Positions 35,373 to 44,771 of a stretch of 46,914 nt of DNA are shown piece by piece. Position 1 is the first letter of the stretch. Every line of letters starts with the position of its first letter. Made by a program: the position numbers and the translations under genes. Source of the stretch: an uncultured Lachnospiraceae bacterium (GTDB taxonomy: Bacteria > Bacillota > Clostridia > Lachnospirales > Lachnospiraceae); assembly GCA_948473115.1 (NCBI GenBank), contig CAOKWI010000030.1, positions 1 to 46,914 on the forward strand, in the 5' to 3' direction. The notes under the pieces are model-generated. The model had not been told where the DNA came from and did not search any database. It saw only the letters and a list, made by a program, of their open reading frames with translations.

Positions 35373-36539
35373 ATGTCAAGGATAAAAAGAAAGATCGCCC
35401 TGGCAATGGCGGCGGTAATCTGTATTTGTATGCTTCCGGCGGCAACGGTAAGGGCGGAGGTGGCTGTTTCCTCTCCCTCCGTCATCCTCATGGAAAGCTC
35501 CACCGGGCAGGTGATTTTTGAACTGAATTCCACGGAGAGAAGGAGTCCGGCCAGCATCACGAAGATCATGACACTGCTGCTTACTTTCGAGGCGTTGGAC
35601 GCCGGAAAGGTGAATCTGACGGATCAGGTGATGGTCAGCGAGCATGCAAGTTCCATGGGCGGTTCCCAGGTATACCTGGCGGCAGGGGAGGTACAGACGC
35701 TGGAAACCATGATCAAATGTATTGTGGTAGCCTCGGGAAATGACGCCAGTGTGGCGGTGGCGGAGCATATTGCGGGCAGTGAGCAGGCATTTGTGGATAT
35801 GATGAACGAGAAAGCCATGGAACTGGGAATGGTGGATACCCACTTTGAGGACTGCTGCGGGCTTTCCGATTCTGACGAACATTATTCCTGTGCCAGGGAT
35901 GTGGCGGTCATGTCAAGGGAGCTGACGGTAAATCATCCGGATATCTTTCACTATACTACCATCTGGATGGAAGACATTACCCATGTGACCAGACAGGGCA
36001 CTTCCACCTTCACCCTGAGCAGCACCAATAAGCTGTTGAAGCAGTATCAGTGGACCACGGGGTTGAAAACAGGATCCACCAGTAAGGCGAAATTCTGTGT
36101 ATCCGCTACGGCTACCAAGGACGGCATTGATTTAATAGCGGTTGTTATGGGAGCGCCGGATAAGAATATCAGGTCCCAGGACGCCCAGGCGCTTCTGACT
36201 TATGGCTTTGCCGTCTGCAATCTGTACATAGATGAGAATCAGGATGCATTGCCGCCTGTGGCCATAGAAGGCGGCGTGAAGGAGGAGGCGGCCGTAAGGT
36301 ATCAGGGAGAATTCCGTTATCTGGATGTCAAGGGCAGCGACCTGAACGGCGTGGAAAAGGTGACAGACTTCCCGGAGTCGATCCAGGCTCCTGTGGAGGA
36401 AGGTGCGGAGGCAGGTAAGGTGAGATACCTTCTGAACGGGACGGAGATAGGCAGTGTGCCGGTGCTTTTTGCAGAGAGTGTGGGGAAGGCCGGATTTGGG
36501 GATTACCTGAAACAGGTGGTGGGCTTTTTCCTTCTTTGA
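35373..36539 (+). CDS. D-alanyl-D-alanine carboxypeptidase (DacF/PBP5-like) 1
   Basis: A 388-residue peptidase S11 with a signal peptide (residues 1-27, ...ATVRA). Active-site motifs: S61-I-T-K64, S121-G-N123 and K232-T-G. It trims the terminal D-Ala of peptidoglycan stem peptides and limits cross-linking. A C-terminal PBP5-type beta domain and a final hydrophobic tail (DYLKQVVGFFLL) suggest membrane association. Start 35373 (MSRIKRK) chosen because the signal peptide begins there; an upstream GTG is less likely. Confidence 0.92.
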   Translation: MSRIKRKIALAMAAVICICMLPAATVRAEVAVSSPSVILMESSTGQVIFELNSTERRSPASITKIMTLLLTFEALDAGKVNLTDQVMVSEHASSMGGSQVYLAAGEVQTLETMIKCIVVASGNDASVAVAEHIAGSEQAFVDMMNEKAMELGMVDTHFEDCCGLSDSDEHYSCARDVAVMSRELTVNHPDIFHYTTIWMEDITHVTRQGTSTFTLSSTNKLLKQYQWTTGLKTGSTSKAKFCVSATATKDGIDLIAVVMGAPDKNIRSQDAQALLTYGFAVCNLYIDENQDALPPVAIEGGVKEEAAVRYQGEFRYLDVKGSDLNGVEKVTDFPESIQAPVEEGAEAGKVRYLLNGTEIGSVPVLFAESVGKAGFGDYLKQVVGFFLL

Positions 36540-36565
36540 TCCTACCTTCTCTGGAAAGAAAACAT

Positions 36566-36613
36566 AGGCAATTGCGAAAGTCTGTCCGCCAAATGAGGGC
36601 TTCGCAGTTACCT
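36566..36613. repeat. Short hairpin of the AATTGCGAA family
   Basis: AGGCAATTGCGAAAG (36566-36580) faces CTTCGCAGTTACCT (36600-36613). The motif recurs at 5763-5775 (reverse) and 12636-12648. Confidence 0.5.
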
Positions 36614-36656
36614 CAAAGAAAACAACAGGAAAGAATACGATGCAACAGGAGTAACA

Positions 36657-37535
36657 ATGATAGATGTGATAGTATCTATAATATGCATGATTGCAATAAT
36701 ATGTATCTGGATCATGCTGTATGACAGCAACCGTTTTGTAATCAGGACGCATGTGACAGCAGATGAGAGAATCCGCAAGCCTCTGCGCGCAGTTGTGCTT
36801 GCGGATTTACATAACAAATGTTATGGAAAGGACAACGTGCGGCTTTTGGAGGCGGTCAGGGAATGTAGCCCGGACTGTATTTTCATAGCGGGTGATATGC
36901 TTACCGCCAAGCCGGGGAAAAGCTTCGAGACGGCGCTGCATGTATTGGAGGAACTGGCGAAGGATTACCCCATATATTATGGAAACGGCAATCACGAGCA
37001 CCGTCTGAAGCTGTACCCTGACAGCTACGGGGATATGGCGCAGCGGTATGAAGCAGCCTTGCGGAAAGCGGGAATAGGGCGTTTGGTAAATTCCCATATC
37101 TCCCTGCAGTCCCATGGAATCACTGTCTACGGTTCGGAAATAGACAAGTTCTATTACAAGAGGTTTAAGGTACAGCACATGGAGCCGGATTACCTGGAAC
37201 AGCTTCTGGGGGCGCCGGATCCCGGTGTTTACAATGTACTGATCGCCCATGATCCCGATTATTTCCCACAATATGTGGAATGGGGGGCTGACCTGACCGT
37301 TTCGGGGCATGTGCACGGGGGGATCGTCAGGGTTCCTTTCTGGGGAAAGGGGATCGCGTCCCCCAATATAAGGCTGTTTCCCCGATATGACGGCGGACTG
37401 TTCCATGAGAAAGGGAAGACAATGCTGCTGAGCAGGGGACTGGGAATACATACGATCCCTTTCCGGCTGTTTAATCCGGGAGAACTCTGGGTCGTGGACT
37501 TCCAGCCGAAGGAGGACGTCCCGCCCACGGAATAA
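36657..37535 (+). CDS. Membrane-anchored metallophosphoesterase
   Basis: A 292-residue calcineurin-like phosphoesterase with one N-terminal helix (VIVSIICMIAIICIWIMLY). Two-metal site motifs are VVLADLHN, IAGDM, YGNGNHE, LIAHDPDY and SGHVHGG, all present. Relatives act on UDP-diacylglucosamine or other phosphodiesters; the substrate is unknown here. Same direction as the carboxypeptidase and scp genes. Confidence 0.9.
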   Translation: MIDVIVSIICMIAIICIWIMLYDSNRFVIRTHVTADERIRKPLRAVVLADLHNKCYGKDNVRLLEAVRECSPDCIFIAGDMLTAKPGKSFETALHVLEELAKDYPIYYGNGNHEHRLKLYPDSYGDMAQRYEAALRKAGIGRLVNSHISLQSHGITVYGSEIDKFYYKRFKVQHMEPDYLEQLLGAPDPGVYNVLIAHDPDYFPQYVEWGADLTVSGHVHGGIVRVPFWGKGIASPNIRLFPRYDGGLFHEKGKTMLLSRGLGIHTIPFRLFNPGELWVVDFQPKEDVPPTE

Positions 37536-37599
37536 TTCCCGCAATCAGCGATTACATGGCTGAACTGTTTCTGGATATATGGTGAATGTATGTTCTTTC

Positions 37600-37628
37600 T
37601 TGCAATATGGCAGAAAAATCTGTACAAT
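37600..37628 (+). promoter_or_regulatory. Promoter for scpA
   Basis: TTGCAA (37600-37605), 17 bases, TACAAT (37623-37628), about 60 bases before scpA. Confidence 0.65.
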
Positions 37629-37689
37629 AGACAACGTGTGAAAAAGTCCCGTGGGAGCGGACGGCAACAGGAAAGGTACATATATTGAG

Positions 37690-38430
37690 ATGGCAATCCC
37701 CGTAAAACTTGAAGTGTTTGAGGGCCCGTTGGACCTTCTGCTTCATCTGATAGACAAGAATAAAGTTGACATTTATGATATTCCTATCGTTGAGATCACG
37801 GAGCAGTATCTGGACTACATCAGGCAGATGGAACAGAGTGATATGAATGTGATGAGCGAATTTCTGGTCATGGCGGCAACCTTGATTGATATTAAATGCC
37901 GTATGCTCCTCCCCAAGGAAGTAAATGAAGAGGGGGAAGAGGAGGATCCCAGGGCGGAGCTGGTCCAGAAACTGCTGGAATACAAGATGTACAAGTTTAT
38001 GTCCTATGAGCTTCGCGACCGTCAGGTGGACGCAGCCAGGAACCTGTATCGGGAACAGAACCTTCCGGCGGAGGTGGCGGCCTACAGGCAGCCCATCGAT
38101 TATGGGGAGCTGATGGGTGACATGACCCTGAACAGGCTGCACGAGATCTTTAAGTCCGTGGTGCGCAGGCAGGAGGACAAGATAGACCCCATCCGCAGCC
38201 AGTACGGCAATATTGAGAAGGATGAGATCGACATGGACGTGAAGATGCTTTATGTGGAAGCCTACGCCAGGGAGCACAGGAATTTCAGCTTTCGGAAACT
38301 GCTGGAAAAGCAGTCCAGCAGAATGGAGATCATAGTCACTTTCCTGATCATACTGGAACTGATGAAGACCGGAAAGATCACCATCAGCCAGGAGCATATT
38401 TTTGACGATATCATCATTACCGCCGCCTGA
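37690..38430 (+). CDS. scpA: Segregation and condensation protein A
   Basis: A 246-residue kleisin that bridges SMC heads. Family start IPVKLEVFEGPLDLLLHLID and C-terminal winged helix (MEIIVTFLIILELMKTGKI, then QEHIFDDIII) are present. ATG 37690 fits the conserved N-terminus. scpB normally follows directly; here they are separated by a REP-like element. Confidence 0.95.
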   Translation: MAIPVKLEVFEGPLDLLLHLIDKNKVDIYDIPIVEITEQYLDYIRQMEQSDMNVMSEFLVMAATLIDIKCRMLLPKEVNEEGEEEDPRAELVQKLLEYKMYKFMSYELRDRQVDAARNLYREQNLPAEVAAYRQPIDYGELMGDMTLNRLHEIFKSVVRRQEDKIDPIRSQYGNIEKDEIDMDVKMLYVEAYAREHRNFSFRKLLEKQSSRMEIIVTFLIILELMKTGKITISQEHIFDDIIITAA

Positions 38431-38433
38431 AAT

Positions 38434-38481
38434 CAAAGACCCCGCAGCAAGCTGGCGGGGGTTTGGCTTATTGTTCGCGGG
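38434..38481. repeat. REP-like element, short copy, between scpA and scpB
   Basis: CAAAGACCCCGC...GCGGGGGTTTG forms a hairpin, followed by GCTTATTGTTCGCGGG and AATAAAA. Same ends as the element in uma2, but about 40 bases of the middle hairpin are missing. It may act as an intercistronic hairpin or partial terminator. Confidence 0.65.
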
Positions 38482-38519
38482 AATAAAAGCAGGTAAAAGG
38501 AAAGAGGTACGGACTTAGG

Positions 38520-39089
38520 ATGGACAAGACCAAAGCGCAGGCAGTCATAGAAGCGGTGCTGTTTACCATGGGTGAATCTGTGGAAATCAGCAGGCTTGCC
38601 GATGTGATAGAGGAAGATGTAAAGACCACGAAGAGTATCCTGGAGGAGATGGGGAAGGATTACGAAAAGAAGGGCAGGGGGATTTCCCTGACTTATTTCG
38701 ACAATGCAGTACAGCTCTGCACCAAGGCGGAAATGTATGAGTATCTGATCAAGATCGCCAAGGCACCCCGGAAGATGACACTGACGGACACGGTACTGGA
38801 GACGCTTTCCATCATTGCGTATAAGCAGCCTATCACCAGGGCGGAAATCGAGCGCGTCAGGGGCGTCAGCTGTGACCACGCCATCAACAAGCTTCTGGAG
38901 TATGACCTGATCACGGAACTGGGGCGGCTGGACGCACCGGGAAGACCCTTGCTGTTCGGGACCACGGAACAGTTCCTTCGCTGCTTCGGCGTGGGCAGCC
39001 TGGAGGAACTGCCGGAACTGAATCCCGTCCAGGTGGAGGAATTTAAGCAGCAGGCGGAAGCGGAGGTTCAGCTTCAGTTAGACGTATAG
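38520..39089 (+). CDS. scpB: Segregation and condensation protein B
   Basis: A 189-residue partner of ScpA and SMC, with two winged-helix domains (KAQAVIEAVLFTMGESVEIS and LETLSIIAYKQPITRAEIER, then RGVSCDHAINKLLEYDLI). Length is typical. ScpAB with SMC condense and segregate the chromosome. Confidence 0.95.
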   Translation: MDKTKAQAVIEAVLFTMGESVEISRLADVIEEDVKTTKSILEEMGKDYEKKGRGISLTYFDNAVQLCTKAEMYEYLIKIAKAPRKMTLTDTVLETLSIIAYKQPITRAEIERVRGVSCDHAINKLLEYDLITELGRLDAPGRPLLFGTTEQFLRCFGVGSLEELPELNPVQVEEFKQQAEAEVQLQLDV

Positions 39090-39135
39090 GACAAGGAAAC
39101 AGCCTCATATATTATAAAAAATCCCAGAGAAGAGA

Positions 39136-40551
39136 ATGCGGATGAAAAAGAATATAGGGGGCTTTTTTTGCGCCCTGTTTCTGGCGCTGTCCAGCGTGGT
39201 GACTGCGTATGGCGCGGAACAGGACGGGAAAGATCCTGCAGGGAATATTTCCCTGTATGCTGCGGCTGCGGTTCTGATGGACGCGGATTCCGGCAGGGTG
39301 CTGTACGGGAAGAGCGCGGATACGCCCATGGCGATGGCGAGCACCACCAAGATCATGACATGCATCCAGATACTGGAACATGCGGATCCGGATGAGACGC
39401 TGACGGTTTCTGCCTATGCGGCAAGCATGCCAAAGGTAAAGCTGTACATAAAACAGGGGGAAGAGTACCGGGTGGGGGATCTGCTCTATTCCCTGATGCT
39501 GGAATCCCACAATGACACGGCGGTGGCGCTGGCGGAGCATGTGGGAAGAAAGTATCTCCCGGAGGAATTGAGGGAGAAGCCGGTTTCCGAGTTTACGGTG
39601 GAAGAGAGCAAGATGGCAGTGGCGGCTTTTGCGGCGCTGATGAATGCGAAGGCAGCGGAACTGGGCTGTGAAAACACCTGGTTTATCACGCCAAACGGCC
39701 TGGATGCCACGGAAACAATTACCCTGCAGGACGGGAGCACCGTGCAGAAGGAGCACTGCACCACGGCGGCAGAGCTTGCCAGGATCATGGCATACTGTAT
39801 TGGGGAATCTCCCCAGAAGGAAGCGTTCCTGCGGATCACCCGGACAGAAAATTACACTTTTTCCGCTAACGGGCGGGGGTTTTCCTGTTTTAACCATAAC
39901 GCGTTCCTGTCCATGATGGATGGGGCCTTGAGCGGCAAGACGGGTTTTACCAACAAGGCGGGCTACTGTTATGTGGGAGCGCTGGAGCGGGACGGGAGAA
40001 CTTTTGTGGTGTCGCTGCTGGCCTGCGGCTGGCCCAACAATAAGACCTACAAGTGGAGTGATACCAGGGAACTGATGGAATACGGGCTGGAGCACTATTC
40101 CTATAGAAGTTTCCTGGACGAAGGAACGAGGTTTGACGAGAAACTGCTGCAGCCCATCCCTGTCATTGGCGGGCGGACGGATATCCTGGGGACTACCGCC
40201 TATACGGGTATCGAAGTGGCGGGCAGGAGGGACAATGAACAGGACGGCGCAGCCCCCCGGAATGGTACGGGAACCACGGGAATGGGAGGCACTGACATTC
40301 CGGCTGACAGGGCGGACGGGGAAAGACCGGGCCTTTTACTCCGGGAGGATGAACAGATCCGGGTGGAATATGACTGGAGCCGGAGTCTGGAAGCACCGGT
40401 GGAACAGGGCACGACAGTGGGTAACATCCGTTATATTGTGGACGACAGGGTCTATCTGACAGAGTCCATCGTGACCACACAGAATGTGGAGCGGATAGAG
40501 TTTGACTGGTGCCTGGAACAGATCCTCCGCAGGTTTCTCATCGGAAAATAA
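39136..40551 (+). CDS. D-alanyl-D-alanine carboxypeptidase (DacF/PBP5-like) 2
   Basis: A 471-residue S11 peptidase with a signal peptide (GFFCALFLALSSVVTAYGA). Motifs: S69-T-T-K72, S124-H-N126 and K268-T-G. The C-terminal part has an insert rich in Gly, Arg and Asp (GRRDNEQDGAAPRNGTGTTG, then DIPADRADGERPG) not usual in the family. Second such enzyme within 4 kb, so the region is enriched in cell-wall trimming. The ribosome site is weak (AGAGAAGAG). Confidence 0.92.
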   Translation: MRMKKNIGGFFCALFLALSSVVTAYGAEQDGKDPAGNISLYAAAAVLMDADSGRVLYGKSADTPMAMASTTKIMTCIQILEHADPDETLTVSAYAASMPKVKLYIKQGEEYRVGDLLYSLMLESHNDTAVALAEHVGRKYLPEELREKPVSEFTVEESKMAVAAFAALMNAKAAELGCENTWFITPNGLDATETITLQDGSTVQKEHCTTAAELARIMAYCIGESPQKEAFLRITRTENYTFSANGRGFSCFNHNAFLSMMDGALSGKTGFTNKAGYCYVGALERDGRTFVVSLLACGWPNNKTYKWSDTRELMEYGLEHYSYRSFLDEGTRFDEKLLQPIPVIGGRTDILGTTAYTGIEVAGRRDNEQDGAAPRNGTGTTGMGGTDIPADRADGERPGLLLREDEQIRVEYDWSRSLEAPVEQGTTVGNIRYIVDDRVYLTESIVTTQNVERIEFDWCLEQILRRFLIGK

Positions 40552-40572
40552 AATGTTGTCAAAAATACTGTT

Positions 40573-40610
40573 AAAAAAATGCAATTCGTTCTTTGCGAGT
40601 TGCTTTTTTT
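40573..40610. terminator. Strong terminator after the second carboxypeptidase
   Basis: A7, GCAATTCG (40581-40588), CGAGTTGC (40596-40603), T7. Active in both directions in principle. Confidence 0.85.
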
Positions 40611-40620
40611 GTGGTATACT
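40593..40620 (+). promoter_or_regulatory. Putative promoter of the decarboxylase operon
   Basis: TTGCGA (40593-40598), 16 bases, TATACT (40615-40620), overlapping the T-run of the preceding terminator. It leaves a leader of about 90 bases with a hairpin before the first gene. Confidence 0.55.
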
Positions 40621-40634
40621 TTTCTGGACAATAT

Positions 40635-40670
40635 CATCATGGGGATATTGCGTTTCAGCGCACCATGATG
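40635..40670 (+). promoter_or_regulatory. Leader hairpin of the decarboxylase operon
   Basis: CATCATGG (40635-40642) pairs with CCATGATG (40663-40670); inside, TGCG-TTTCAG-CGCA (40649-40662) forms a second stem. It is not followed by a T-run, so it may be a regulatory or stabilising leader structure. Confidence 0.5.
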
Positions 40671-40714
40671 TTGAGTTGTTTGTATTTATATAATATAAAT
40701 GGAGGACTGAAAGC

Positions 40715-42145
40715 ATGAGTACTACTTCAAAAGCGAGTCAAAGAATTGCAGCTTTACTCGATGACAACAGTTTCGTTGAAATCGGCGGACTTGTGACGGC
40801 AAGGGCTACCGACTTCAATATGAAACCAGACGAAACTCCTTCTGATGGCTGTATTACCGGCTATGGAGTGATCAATGGTAATCTTGTGTATGTTTACAGT
40901 CAGGATGCCTCCGTCATGAACGGAAGCGTCGGTGAAATGCATGCGAAGAAGATTACGAATCTTTATGATCTGGCAATGAAGACGGGCGCGCCTGTGATCG
41001 GCCTGATCGATTCTGCCGGCCTGAGATTGCAGGAGGCTTCCGACGCGTTAAACGCGTTTGGGGCGATTTACATGAAGCAGACACTGGCTTCCGGAGTGAT
41101 CCCCCAGATCACGGCGATCCTTGGGAACTGTGGAGGCGGACTTGCCCTGTTCCCCACGCTGACAGATTTTACTTTCATGGAGGAGAAGGGCGCGAAGCTG
41201 TTTGTCAATGCGCCTAACGCATTGGACGGCAATGTTGTCACCAAGTGTGATTCCTCCTCCGCGGCATTCCAGTCCCAGGAGAGCGGCATTGTTGACGTCA
41301 CAGGCGACGAGGCAACCATTTTCACCAGGATCAGGGAACTGATCGACTTCCTGCCTTCCAATAACGCCGAGGGCAGCGATATGGTGGAGTGCACCGATGA
41401 CCTGAACCGCGTCAACCCCGAGATTGCAGGCTGCGTGGGAGACACTTCCATCGCACTGTCCATTCTTGCGGACAATAATGATTTCTATGAGGTGAAGGCA
41501 GGATATGCCAGGAATATGGTGACGGGCTTCCTGAAGCTGGACGGCGTTACGGTGGGCGTTGCGGCAAACCGCAGCGAGATCTGTGACGAGGAGGGAAAGG
41601 TTGCGGAGAAGCTGGATGCTGTCCTTTCCGCGGACGGCTGTGAGAAGGCGGCTGACTTCGTTTCCTTCTGTGACGCTTTCGACATTCCTCTGCTGACACT
41701 GACAAATGTAAAAGGCTACGAGGCGACCCTGTGCTCCGAGAAGCGTATTGCGAAGGCTGCTGCAAAGCTTACCTACGCGTTTGCCAACGCTACCGTTCCC
41801 AAAGTGAACGTAGTCATCGGCAAGGCCATGGGAACTGCGGCCATCGTCATGAATTCCAAGGCGGTGGGCGCCGATATCACCATGGCATGGCCCGATGCGG
41901 AGATCGGGACCATGGACGGAAAGCTGGCGGCGAAGATCATGTATGACGGCCAGGGCGCTGATGTGATCAATGAGAAGGCGGCTGAGTATGACGCTCAGAA
42001 GCTCAGCGCCGGCAGCGCTGCCCGGAGAGGATATGTGGATCAGATCGTTGAGCCCGCAGACACAAGGAAATATGTGATCGGCGCTTTCGAGATGCTCTTT
42101 ACCAAGAGCGAGGACCGTCCCGCCAAAAAGCACGGAACAGTATAG
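40715..42145 (+). CDS. Carboxyltransferase subunit (MmdA-like acyl-CoA carboxylase/decarboxylase)
   Basis: A 476-residue crotonase-fold carboxyltransferase. NCGGGLALFPTLTDF and VVIGKAMGTAAIVMNSK are the two oxyanion-loop regions, and AWPDAEIGTM is the conserved C-terminal block. Position in front of OadG, biotin carrier and OadB subunits points to the alpha subunit of a methylmalonyl-CoA or related decarboxylase. Typical MmdA proteins are about 510 residues, so this is a shorter variant and the acyl-CoA substrate is uncertain. GGAGG precedes the ATG. Confidence 0.85.
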   Translation: MSTTSKASQRIAALLDDNSFVEIGGLVTARATDFNMKPDETPSDGCITGYGVINGNLVYVYSQDASVMNGSVGEMHAKKITNLYDLAMKTGAPVIGLIDSAGLRLQEASDALNAFGAIYMKQTLASGVIPQITAILGNCGGGLALFPTLTDFTFMEEKGAKLFVNAPNALDGNVVTKCDSSSAAFQSQESGIVDVTGDEATIFTRIRELIDFLPSNNAEGSDMVECTDDLNRVNPEIAGCVGDTSIALSILADNNDFYEVKAGYARNMVTGFLKLDGVTVGVAANRSEICDEEGKVAEKLDAVLSADGCEKAADFVSFCDAFDIPLLTLTNVKGYEATLCSEKRIAKAAAKLTYAFANATVPKVNVVIGKAMGTAAIVMNSKAVGADITMAWPDAEIGTMDGKLAAKIMYDGQGADVINEKAAEYDAQKLSAGSAARRGYVDQIVEPADTRKYVIGAFEMLFTKSEDRPAKKHGTV

Positions 42146-42161
42146 AAAGGGTGATTATAAA

Positions 42162-42938
42162 ATGAAGAAATTTTTGGCTTTGATAGGTATGATTGCCTGT
42201 ATCTTCGGACTGACCGCCTGCGGAGGAGAAGAAAACCTGTCGGCGTATGAACAGGAGAAGCTGGAGTATGCGAAGCAGGTGGCGACCATGAGGGTTATCC
42301 CCATGTTTGTCTCCTATATGGACGATGAGATGGCAACATCCCTTGATATGTATACCCTGGACGAGATCACCTATATCATGGGGAATGAGCAGCAGATGAA
42401 TATCACCGGCTATGTGGTGAAAGGCGCCATTGAATCTTTTCATTCTGCCAAGGATGAGACGGGTAATATTGTTGATTTCGGCGAGATGACCGCCGAGATA
42501 AAGGATGACACCATCGTTGTGGAAGCAGAGATGGTGGGGGAGAAGAAGAATGCCACGGTAGAGATCATCTTCTCCAACGATATGTTCATGGATGTGGAAT
42601 CCGTTTCCATGAATCCGGAGTCTACCATGGGCGAACTGATGATGAAGGCGGCTCTCAACACGGTGATCGGCATGGGGACTGTATTTATAGTACTGATCCT
42701 GATCAGCCTGATCATTTCCAGCTTTGGTGTGCTTCACAAATTCCAGGAGCGGAAGGAGAAGGCGGATGCAAAGTCGGTGGCGGAAAGCCCGGCAGCACAG
42801 AGCGCGGTGCAGGAAGAGATCGCGGACGAGACGGACGACCTGGAACTGGTGGCAGTCATTGCGGCAGCGGTGGCGGCGTGTCAGGGAGCCGCTTCCACAG
42901 ACGGCTTTGTGGTGCGTTCTATCCGTAAAAGAGCATAA
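42162..42938 (+). CDS. OadG-family subunit with lipoprotein N-terminus
   Basis: A 258-residue protein. It begins with a signal peptide and lipobox LTAC (Cys 20), then about 140 residues with no recognised family, then one membrane helix (LNTVIGMGTVFIVLILISLI, from about residue 165) followed by a charged cytosolic tail ending in AVIAAAVAACQGA...GFVVRSIRKR, which is the OadG pattern. Usual OadG/MmdD subunits are 80-130 residues, so the extracellular domain is an addition. In the complex it links the biotin carrier and carboxyltransferase to OadB. Confidence 0.8.
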   Translation: MKKFLALIGMIACIFGLTACGGEENLSAYEQEKLEYAKQVATMRVIPMFVSYMDDEMATSLDMYTLDEITYIMGNEQQMNITGYVVKGAIESFHSAKDETGNIVDFGEMTAEIKDDTIVVEAEMVGEKKNATVEIIFSNDMFMDVESVSMNPESTMGELMMKAALNTVIGMGTVFIVLILISLIISSFGVLHKFQERKEKADAKSVAESPAAQSAVQEEIADETDDLELVAVIAAAVAACQGAASTDGFVVRSIRKRA

Positions 42939-43015
42939 GGAGCTGTTTGTTGACAGCAAGCGATTGAGGAACAGTTTCTGTTGAAAAGTAAAAATTATAA
43001 TGGAGGATTTTAGGA

Positions 43016-43390
43016 ATGAAGAATTATACGATTACCGTGAACGGAAATGTATATGATGTAACTGTAGAAGAGGGTGCATCCACAGGCGCACCCGCAGCGG
43101 CAAAGGCTCCCGCGGCGCCCAAGGCAGCGCCTAAGGCGGCTCCCGCGGCAGCGCCCAAGGCGGCCGGCGGCGCAGGCAGCGTGAAGATCGAGGCAGGCGC
43201 GGCAGGAAAGGTATTCAAGATTGAGAAGAAGGTCGGCGATGCTGTGAAGAGAGGCGACGCGGTTGTCATCGTGGAGGCAATGAAGATGGAGATCCCCGTT
43301 GTGGCGCCTCAGGACGGTACTGTGGCGAGCATTGACGTAGCTGTTGGCGATGCGGTGGAGGCAGGCGCGGTTCTGGCAACATTGAACTGA
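43016..43390 (+). CDS. Biotin carboxyl carrier protein (MmdC-like)
   Basis: A 124-residue protein: short N-terminal part, an Ala/Pro/Lys linker (AAKAPAAPKAAPKAAPAA), then the biotinyl domain with VEAMKMEIPV, biotinylated Lys 90. It carries CO2 from carboxyltransferase to the OadB channel. GGAGG before the ATG. Confidence 0.93.
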   Translation: MKNYTITVNGNVYDVTVEEGASTGAPAAAKAPAAPKAAPKAAPAAAPKAAGGAGSVKIEAGAAGKVFKIEKKVGDAVKRGDAVVIVEAMKMEIPVVAPQDGTVASIDVAVGDAVEAGAVLATLN

Positions 43391-43440
43391 GCTTGAGAGA
43401 ATCTGAACTGTATTGCAGATAAACAACAGGAGGTCAACAA

Positions 43441-44592
43441 ATGGAATATATAGGTTCTACGCTGAACAACCTGCTTCATCAGACGGCGTTTTTCAACCTG
43501 ACATGGGGAAATTACGTCATGATAGCGGTTGCGTGCTTTTTCCTTTATCTGGCTATCCGGCATGAGTTTGAGCCTTTGCTCCTGACTCCCATAGCCTTTG
43601 GTATGTTGTTGGTCAATATCTATCCCGACATCATGCTCCATGCAGAGGATGCCGCCAACGGAGTGGGCGGTCTGCTGTATTATTTTTACAAACTGGATGA
43701 ACTGGCGATCCTGCCCTGTCTGATCTTTATGGGTGTGGGAGCCATGACCGACTTCGGTCCCCTGATCGCCAACCCCAAGAGCTTTCTGCTGGGTGCGGCG
43801 GCGCAGTTCGGTATTTTTGCCGCGTACTTCGGGGCCATCTTCTTAGGGTTTAACGACAAGGCTGCTGCGGCCATCTCCATTATCGGCGGCGCGGACGGTC
43901 CTACCTCCATCTTCCTGGCCGGTAAGCTGGGACAGACGGGAATCATGGGGCCTATCGCGGTGGCGGCGTATTCCTATATGTCGCTGGTGCCCATTATCCA
44001 GCCCCCCGTCATGAAACTGCTTACCACGGAGAAGGAGCGTAAGATCAAAATGGGGCAGCTTCGTCCCGTCTCCAAGCTGGAGAGGATCCTGTTCCCCGTT
44101 ATCATTACCATTGTGGTATGTCTGATCCTGCCTACCACGGCGCCCCTGGTGGGTATGCTGATGCTGGGTAACCTGTTCAGGGAATCCGGCGTGGTGAGAC
44201 AGCTGACAGACACCGCCTCCAACGCAATGATGTATATCGTGGTCATCCTGCTGGGTACTTCCGTGGGTGCAACCACCAGTGCGGAGGCGTTCCTGAATCT
44301 GGATACGCTGAAGATCGTGGGTCTGGGTCTGGCAGCCTTCATATTCGGTACGGCGGCCGGGGTGCTGTTCGGCAAGCTGATGTGTAAGCTGACAGGAGGC
44401 AAGGTAAACCCCCTGATCGGTTCCGCAGGCGTGTCCGCCGTCCCCATGGCGGCCCGCGTATCCCAGAAGGTAGGTGCGGAGGAGGATCCCACCAACTTCC
44501 TGCTGATGCATGCAATGGGGCCTAACGTAGCAGGTGTTATCGGAACTGCCGTGGCAGCCGGAACATTCATGGCCATATTCGGGGTATTTTGA
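43441..44592 (+). CDS. oadB: Na+-translocating decarboxylase beta subunit
   Basis: A 383-residue polytopic protein with about 9-11 helices. The signature [18 protein letters not shown] contains the essential Asp (152), and [13 protein letters not shown] and [15 protein letters not shown] are further conserved blocks. It releases CO2 from carboxybiotin and exports Na+. AGGAGG is 7 bases before the ATG. Confidence 0.95.
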   Translation: MEYIGSTLNNLLHQTAFFNLTWGNYVMIAVACFFLYLAIRHEFEPLLLTPIAFGMLLVNIYPDIMLHAEDAANGVGGLLYYFYKLDELAILPCLIFMGVGAMTDFGPLIANPKSFLLGAAAQFGIFAAYFGAIFLGFNDKAAAAISIIGGADGPTSIFLAGKLGQTGIMGPIAVAAYSYMSLVPIIQPPVMKLLTTEKERKIKMGQLRPVSKLERILFPVIITIVVCLILPTTAPLVGMLMLGNLFRESGVVRQLTDTASNAMMYIVVILLGTSVGATTSAEAFLNLDTLKIVGLGLAAFIFGTAAGVLFGKLMCKLTGGKVNPLIGSAGVSAVPMAARVSQKVGAEEDPTNFLLMHAMGPNVAGVIGTAVAAGTFMAIFGVF

Positions 44593-44593
44593 T

Positions 44594-44673
44594 GAACAGT
44601 TCCGAGGCTGTGCACGGATGAAAGTAAATGCATGAATGCCGTGCCTGCATGAGCAGGCGTGTATTTGCTTTCA
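44594..44673. other. Intergenic hairpin between oadB and oadA
   Basis: GAACAGTTCC at 44594, then a long stem: TGAAAGTAAATGCA (44619-44632) with TGTATTTGCTTTCA (44660-44673), where the two mismatches are G-T pairs, and an inner GCCTGC-ATGA-GCAGGC (44643-44658). G-T pairs suggest selection at RNA level. It could tune expression of the downstream gene. Confidence 0.55.
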
Positions 44674-44771
44674 GACTTATAGAACGCGAAGGCGCGATGA
44701 AATAAGCCCGCAGGGTTTATGAATGCACAGCGCAATTTTCGTTAAAAAAAATAACATGGAGGAAATTCGTA

